From contig OX419755.1 of the NCBI GenBank assembly GCA_948567375.1, positions 67,274,944 to 67,338,943 of the forward strand: a stretch of DNA of 64,000 nucleotides, read 5' to 3'. Shown piece after piece: positions 59,850 to 64,000 of this stretch (the stretch's first letter is position 1; each line of letters opens with the position of its first letter). The position numbers and the translations under genes were made by a program. The DNA is from Lunularia cruciata (taxonomy: Eukaryota > Streptophyta > Marchantiopsida > Lunulariales > Lunulariaceae). Below the pieces are notes generated by a model, which did not search any database, was not told the origin of the DNA, and was given only the letters and a program-made list of their open reading frames with translations.

Positions 59850-60410
59850 AGAAATCTTGAAGGGTGCTTTGTAGGAGAGAGAGGGCTGGGAGAAAGGAAA
59901 TTTTTGCAGGAAGATGCTAGAGCTTGAGACAGCAAGGCAAGGGAGGGTTTTCTTCTCAAATGAATGGAGCATGTGCAGGAGAGAAGTGCTGGGACAGAAG
60001 GGAAATTTTTGCAGGAGGACTGTTAGGGCTTGAGAGTGCAAGGCAAAAAGTTTTTTTCTTCTCAAGAGAGTGAAGGACTTTGCAGGAGAGAGAGGGCTGG
60101 GAGAAAGGAAATTTTTGCAGGAAGATGCTAGAGCTTGAGACAACAAGGCAAGGGAGGGTTTTCTTCTCAAAGGAATGGAGCATGTGAAGGAGAGAAGTGC
60201 TAGGACAGAAGGGAAATTTTCGCAGGAGGACTGTTAGGGCTTGAGAGTGCAAGGCAAAAAGTTTTTTCTTCTCAAGAGAGTGAAGGACTTTGTAGGAGAG
60301 AGAGGGCTGGGAGAAAGGAAATTTTTGCAAGAAGATGCTAGAGCTTGAGACAGCAAGGCAAGGGAGGGTTTTCTTCTTGAAGGAATGGAGCATGAGCAGG
60401 AGATGAAAGC
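59850..60410 (+). repeat. Tandem array of a 105-bp unit in 210-bp dimers
   Basis: The block GAGGGCTGGGAGAAAGG recurs at 59,881, 60,092 and 60,302, a period of 210-211. Each period holds two related halves of about 105 bp sharing AAATTTTTGCAGGA and CTTGAGA.GCAAGGC. About 2.6 dimers are present. The pattern suggests a dimer first formed and was then amplified. Confidence 0.85.
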
Positions 60411-61335
60411 TTGGACAGAGGGCAGATGTATGGAATGTAAGGGCAGGACTGTGAAGGGTTGTGAGTGGTTGGCTTTTGCTACCTCTCCCTTCCCCAAGAA
60501 CGTGGCACCTTGCTCCGTGCCTGCCTCTCTTCCGAGTACTAATCTCCAATCCGACTCCGTCCAGTGAGCCGGATTTCCTCTCTTCCCCTCTTCCTCGAGG
60601 CCATTGAGACATCTACTCTTGATTATCTTAGTCATGAATCCTAGAAAGCTCAAATTCCAGTTCCACGCCAAGAATGTGATCCGAAGTTGGCTCAAGACGT
60701 CAATTCTTGCGATCACATCTAACCTCCGAATCGCATGATTTCTCACTGCAAATTTGGAGTTCTTCTTCCCTCCTCCCATCTTTCTTTCTTCCTCACTGTC
60801 TCTCGGATTAGCTCTCTTGAATTCTCCTCTACACACCAGTGCGTCTTTGTCTCTTCTTCTCTTCCCACGATCTCTTGCAGGACAACTTCTCAACGGCAAA
60901 GGAAAATTTCTTGACATTGCTTTGTCTTTAGCCCAATTTTTATAGAGTCGCGCCTTCTTTGTCTCTCTTCAATTTGAGTTTCTACTAAGAAATCACACCT
61001 CTTGCATGCTCCTGTCTTTGTCAAGTGTCCTTCATGCATATGACCACCAATTTTTGAACAGTCCCTTCTTGAATTTCTTACCCCAAAGGAAAGTTGTTAC
61101 ACTGTCCTCGCCTCAAGTTGAGCACCCCCCGATACAAAGACTTCTTACTTTGGGTTGTATGCTGACAAGGCAATTTGGAGTACTTCACCTTATGACCTGA
61201 AGCCACGTTACCTTGGGTTTCATCCCAAAGACTCTTTTCTTTGCCTTCTTTGGCTATACGGGCGCAATCCGACTTCTCTATACACTTCTTCTTCTTTATT
61301 TCAAAAATAAAATAAAATGTGGGTACCACACATAT

Positions 61336-61950
61336 AGGCATCCATTGTCATGCTTCTCTACTTAGAGGCCCTTGGCCTCCAAACAAGCAACCTTTGAACA
61401 ACATGAAGAGATGAATTGAAGAAGAGGATGCTAAAATCACAATGAAAAACAAAGATTGTCAATCAATGTACCTCACAACCTTATTGGCTCAATGGAGTAG
61501 AGTAAAAGCAAGTGGAGGAAGAGGACGAGTGCACAAAGGTTAAGGAAGACAAAGGTGCAACTGATCTTTTGTATGGGGCCTTAGAATATCAATACTAGGT
61601 GAGAGTATTGATAGACTCTAGAGCAACAAAGAATTTCTTATGTCACTCTTTTACAATAAGGTTGGATATGGAACTAGAGAACAGATTAGAATGAAAAAGT
61701 AGAATTCCTTAATGGTCAAACAAAGAAGATTGAATCATTATCAAGAAAGGTAGCATTCTCTATGGGAGAATATCATGAAGCAATTGAGTAGCAAGTGATA
61801 TGATTAGCTCATTATGATGTGATCCTAGGCATACCATGGATGAAGCACTACAATCTCACAATTGATTAGAGAAAGAAAGTAGTGAGAAATAGCGAATGGA
61901 AGATCATTAGGTCAAAAAGACCACAAAGGCAAGAATTTCCTCTCTATTTC
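61336..61950 (+). pseudogene. Family E zinc knuckle end and protease, degraded
   Basis: After the target duplication, gag continues and is followed by a protease-like segment with LIDSRATKNF (DSGAT expected; Gly to Arg) at about 61,608 and a HYDVILGIPWMKHYN motif at about 61,814. Stops are frequent. Confidence 0.7.
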
Positions 61951-62654
61951 ATAGGAACAATGGCTATTGGTAAGACAAATAGATGTTTCATGGGTCTAAT
62001 AAGAGAAGTCTAGAGTGCACAACCCGATAGACAAGTTCCTAAGAATTTGAAAGATATAGCAATGAGCTTCAAGATATCTTTCTAGATGATTTACCCTTAA
62101 GATTACTCACAAAAAGGAGAGTAGATCATAAAATTGAGATACTTCTTTGGAAGATACTTCCTTATTAGGCACCATATTGACTATCATCTCATGACTTGGA
62201 GGAGTGCAAAGCTTGATTTGAGGAGATGTTGTAGGGCCAATCCAACTATACAAGGCTCTTTTCTTGTTTGTGAAGAAAAAGACATCACAATGTGCATGTT
62301 TATTGACTATTGGGGACTAATTCAACAAATGATGAAGAAAAAATACCCATTACCTTGCATGGATTACCTATTTGATAAACTCAATGGAGCAAAACCCTTC
62401 ACCAAACATGATCTACGGAGCAGTTACTACCAAATCAGGATCTTAGAGGAAGATATACACAAAATTGCCTTTCAAACAAGGTATGGTCACTTTGAGTACC
62501 TAGTGATGCCATTTGGCCTCACCAATGCACCTAACACTTTCATGAGTTTGATGAATGATATATTTTGTCCATATTTGGATGAATCTATGATCATTTTACT
62601 TGATGACATCTTAGATAATGATACAACAAGATAATGATAGAGCACAAGCACAAG
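61951..62654 (+). pseudogene. Family E reverse transcriptase, truncated
   Basis: Open from about 62,134: [52 protein letters not shown] and the catalytic ILLDDILD, with both Asp. It is cut at 62,654 by the family B LTR just after the active site, so thumb, RNase H and integrase are lost from this window. Confidence 0.87.
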
Positions 62655-64000
62655 CAACATTGTCACACCATTTGTAGTTCCGCATCTAGATGCTCGGACA
62701 CTAGAGTTCCAGTGATAGTAGTTAGAGTTATTCTAGCAGTTTCTCAAAGACTACTTTCCGACGGTTAGATTTTGTGTTCGGGGTACTGACTTCACGGTGG
62801 GGCCCACCGTCACTTTGCACCGTTTGCACCGTCGAGTGTGCCGTCAGTGGGACCGTTAGGGTTTTAGTGCTAGCTCGAGTCTAGGGGGTATAGTTTCAAA
62901 GTGAGCTCCAGAGGGCTCACTTCTCTGATGTTGAGCCTTCGAGTTCCTGGCTATGGTGGACAGAGGCCGGCGAGCGTCACCTGGATTCTCTATGCTTGAG
63001 TGGATGTGGCTTGACTGTAATCAATGCTCAATTGTTGGTAGTTTATAGAGTGACAGATCAAGTACTGATCTGAGTTGAGTTGAGTTGAGAGTTGTAAGCA
63101 ATCTGATTACATCAGAGAAGTGAGGTCAGGGGGAAATCGGGTGCAGGAACTGTGAGTGTTGGTGGTATCTCCAAGCTCGGTGGATCGTGGTAGCTCGATT
63201 CAAGTTTTGTGTTTCCCTAGTGTGCAGAAGCTCGTTCAAGTGATGCAGATTTGGCAGTTAGGCGGATGGTGTGCAGAAGCGCTGGCCAAATTTTGATCAA
63301 AGAAGGAGCAATTTTCGAGCAATGTTGTGATTTTGAGCTCAGGAGGTGAAGGCAGGACCAATTTGCTGCAAGTTGGGCTCAAAAAGTCAAATTGAAAGTG
63401 GAGTTGGGAAGCTCTTCTCATGAAATTGTGATTCGGAAAAACCTATTTTGTCAATTTGGCTCGAGTGGAAAGTTAGCGGGGGATTTGGCGGACAACCATC
63501 TTTAGGGTTTACGTCAAATTTTATGTCAGATTTTGGGCCAAATTTGGAGGAGTTTTTGATGTTTGGCCAGATTTGGAGGAGTTTCGCTAGTTTGGAGGAC
63601 TTTGGCGGACAACCATCTTTAGGGTTTACGTCAGATTTACGTCAGATTTTGGGCCAGATTTGGAGGAGTTTTTGCTGTTTGGCCAGATTTGGAGGAGTTT
63701 TGCTAGTTTGGAGGACTTTTGCAGATTTGGAGAAGTTTCACCAATTTTGGAGGAGGTTCGGAGGCAACAAGAAAGGCCTCATTTGGCTGAATTTTGGCAT
63801 TTTGAGGCTTCGAGGCATAGGGCTGTGGGCTATGAGAGGCTACGAAGGCCTAGAAGGGCCAGCAAGTCAGCTTGCTGGCATGAGGCTAGCTAGTTTAGAG
63901 TAGATCTTGGTCACTGGTTGGCAAAATCTGCCTTTCCTACTAGATTGTGCGCAACAAGGTTTGACCCCTAGATCTCTTGTTCCTAGATTGGTGCCCTAGC
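62655..64000 (+). repeat. Family B LTR, plus orientation, running off the window
   Basis: Starts TGTCACACCATTTG at 62,655 and follows the reverse complement of 26,668-25,336. It is longer because a block is repeated internally: a ggcggacaaccatcttta segment occurs at 63,487 and 63,604. The tRNA-like B-box complement is at 63,959-63,969. The LTR end and any target duplication lie outside the window. Confidence 0.87.

Larger units (their letters stand above)
58850..60478. other. Unrelated 1.6-kb segment inside CC element copy iii
   Basis: Replaces the region that in copy ii lies between about 50,385 and 51,075. It contains a run of purine-rich sequence, a pure G tract, the 105/210-bp tandem repeats and a small ORF. 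Source unknown: captured genomic DNA or a rearranged leader are both possible. The phrase ggcttttg occurs at both edges, which could reflect microhomology. Confidence 0.6.
56606..61330 (-). mobile_element. CC element copy iii, complete, with target duplication CATAT
   Basis: On the minus strand it starts TGTGGTACCCAC at 61,330 and ends GGGTTGTCACA at 56,606. CATAT lies on both sides (56,601-56,605 and 61,331-61,335). It is 4,725 bp because about 700 bp of the coding region are replaced by an unrelated segment of about 1.6 kb (58,850-60,478). The TATA box and start region are conserved with copy ii. Confidence 0.85.

Noticed and set aside
59829-60612. Repetitive Ser/Leu-rich minus-strand ORFs
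   Set aside because: They are translations of the 105-bp tandem repeats. The first part of 60,234-60,917 is real CC element sequence, the rest is the inserted segment.
1-64000. CRISPR arrays, rRNA genes, bacterial operons
   Set aside because: No spaced short direct repeats of CRISPR type, no rRNA sequence and no operon layout; introns and LTR elements show a plant nuclear genome.

Overview
The window is plant nuclear DNA. One host gene is certain: a plastid-type ferritin split into eight exons with GT-AG introns (39,107-41,229, + strand). It has a serine/alanine-rich transit peptide and the plant extension peptide, which only plants and green algae carry. A second stretch near 35.6-36.0 kb looks like a GC-rich promoter with a possible first exon. 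I cannot name the species. The abundance of old Ty3/gypsy elements and the unusual methyltransferase-bearing gypsy give only a weak impression of a non-flowering land plant.

Almost everything else is nested, decayed LTR-retrotransposon sequence. I use working names. Family A: gypsy pol and 3' LTR at 1-2,871, with a much older split LTR at 16.4-16.8 and 26.7-27.0 kb. Family B: gypsy at 16.8-26.7 kb on the minus strand, a partial copy at 5.4-7.1 kb, and an LTR at 62.7-64 kb. Family C: gypsy at 7.1-10.9 kb, and a minus-strand copy in two pieces at 48.4-49.5 and 53.3-54.6 kb. Family D: LTRs at 28.5-29.2 and 54.6-55.2 kb. Family E: gypsy gag/PR/RT at 55.2-56.6 and 61.3-62.65 kb. 'CC element': three copies of a coiled-coil-protein element, at 2.9-5.4, 49.5-53.3 and 56.6-61.3 kb. 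The stretches 12.8-16.4, 29.2-34.5, 36.1-38.8 and 43-48.4 kb are AT-rich or degenerate, and I can assign no gene in them.

Two systems stand out. The first is family B. Its minus-strand polyprotein reads gag with two zinc knuckles, aspartic protease, a complete C5 cytosine DNA methyltransferase (motifs I, IV, ENV, VIII, IX, X), RT, RNase H and integrase, ending in a PHD finger with all eight zinc ligands. A retroelement carrying both a DNA-methylation writer and a histone-tail reader fused to its integrase is unusual. This copy is dead: it has in-frame stops, including one directly after the catalytic Cys. The second is the CC element. Two complete copies start TGTG, end CACA and have perfect 5-bp target duplications (CAAAC; CATAT), yet neither has internal LTRs. 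Each carries a TATA box and an ORF for an N-terminal globular domain, an acidic linker and a long coiled coil. They may be solo copies of a giant ORF-encoding LTR, or a new element type.

A further point is that family C LTRs carry clusters of GAAnnTTC units, the core of plant heat-shock elements, upstream of a TATA box in both copies.

Insertion order can be read from the junctions. CC elements interrupt families B, C and E. Family A interrupts a CC element. The large family B copy sits inside an old family A LTR, and other family B LTRs sit in families C and E. Most pol genes carry stops and lost catalytic residues that fit C-to-T decay of methylated cytosines.
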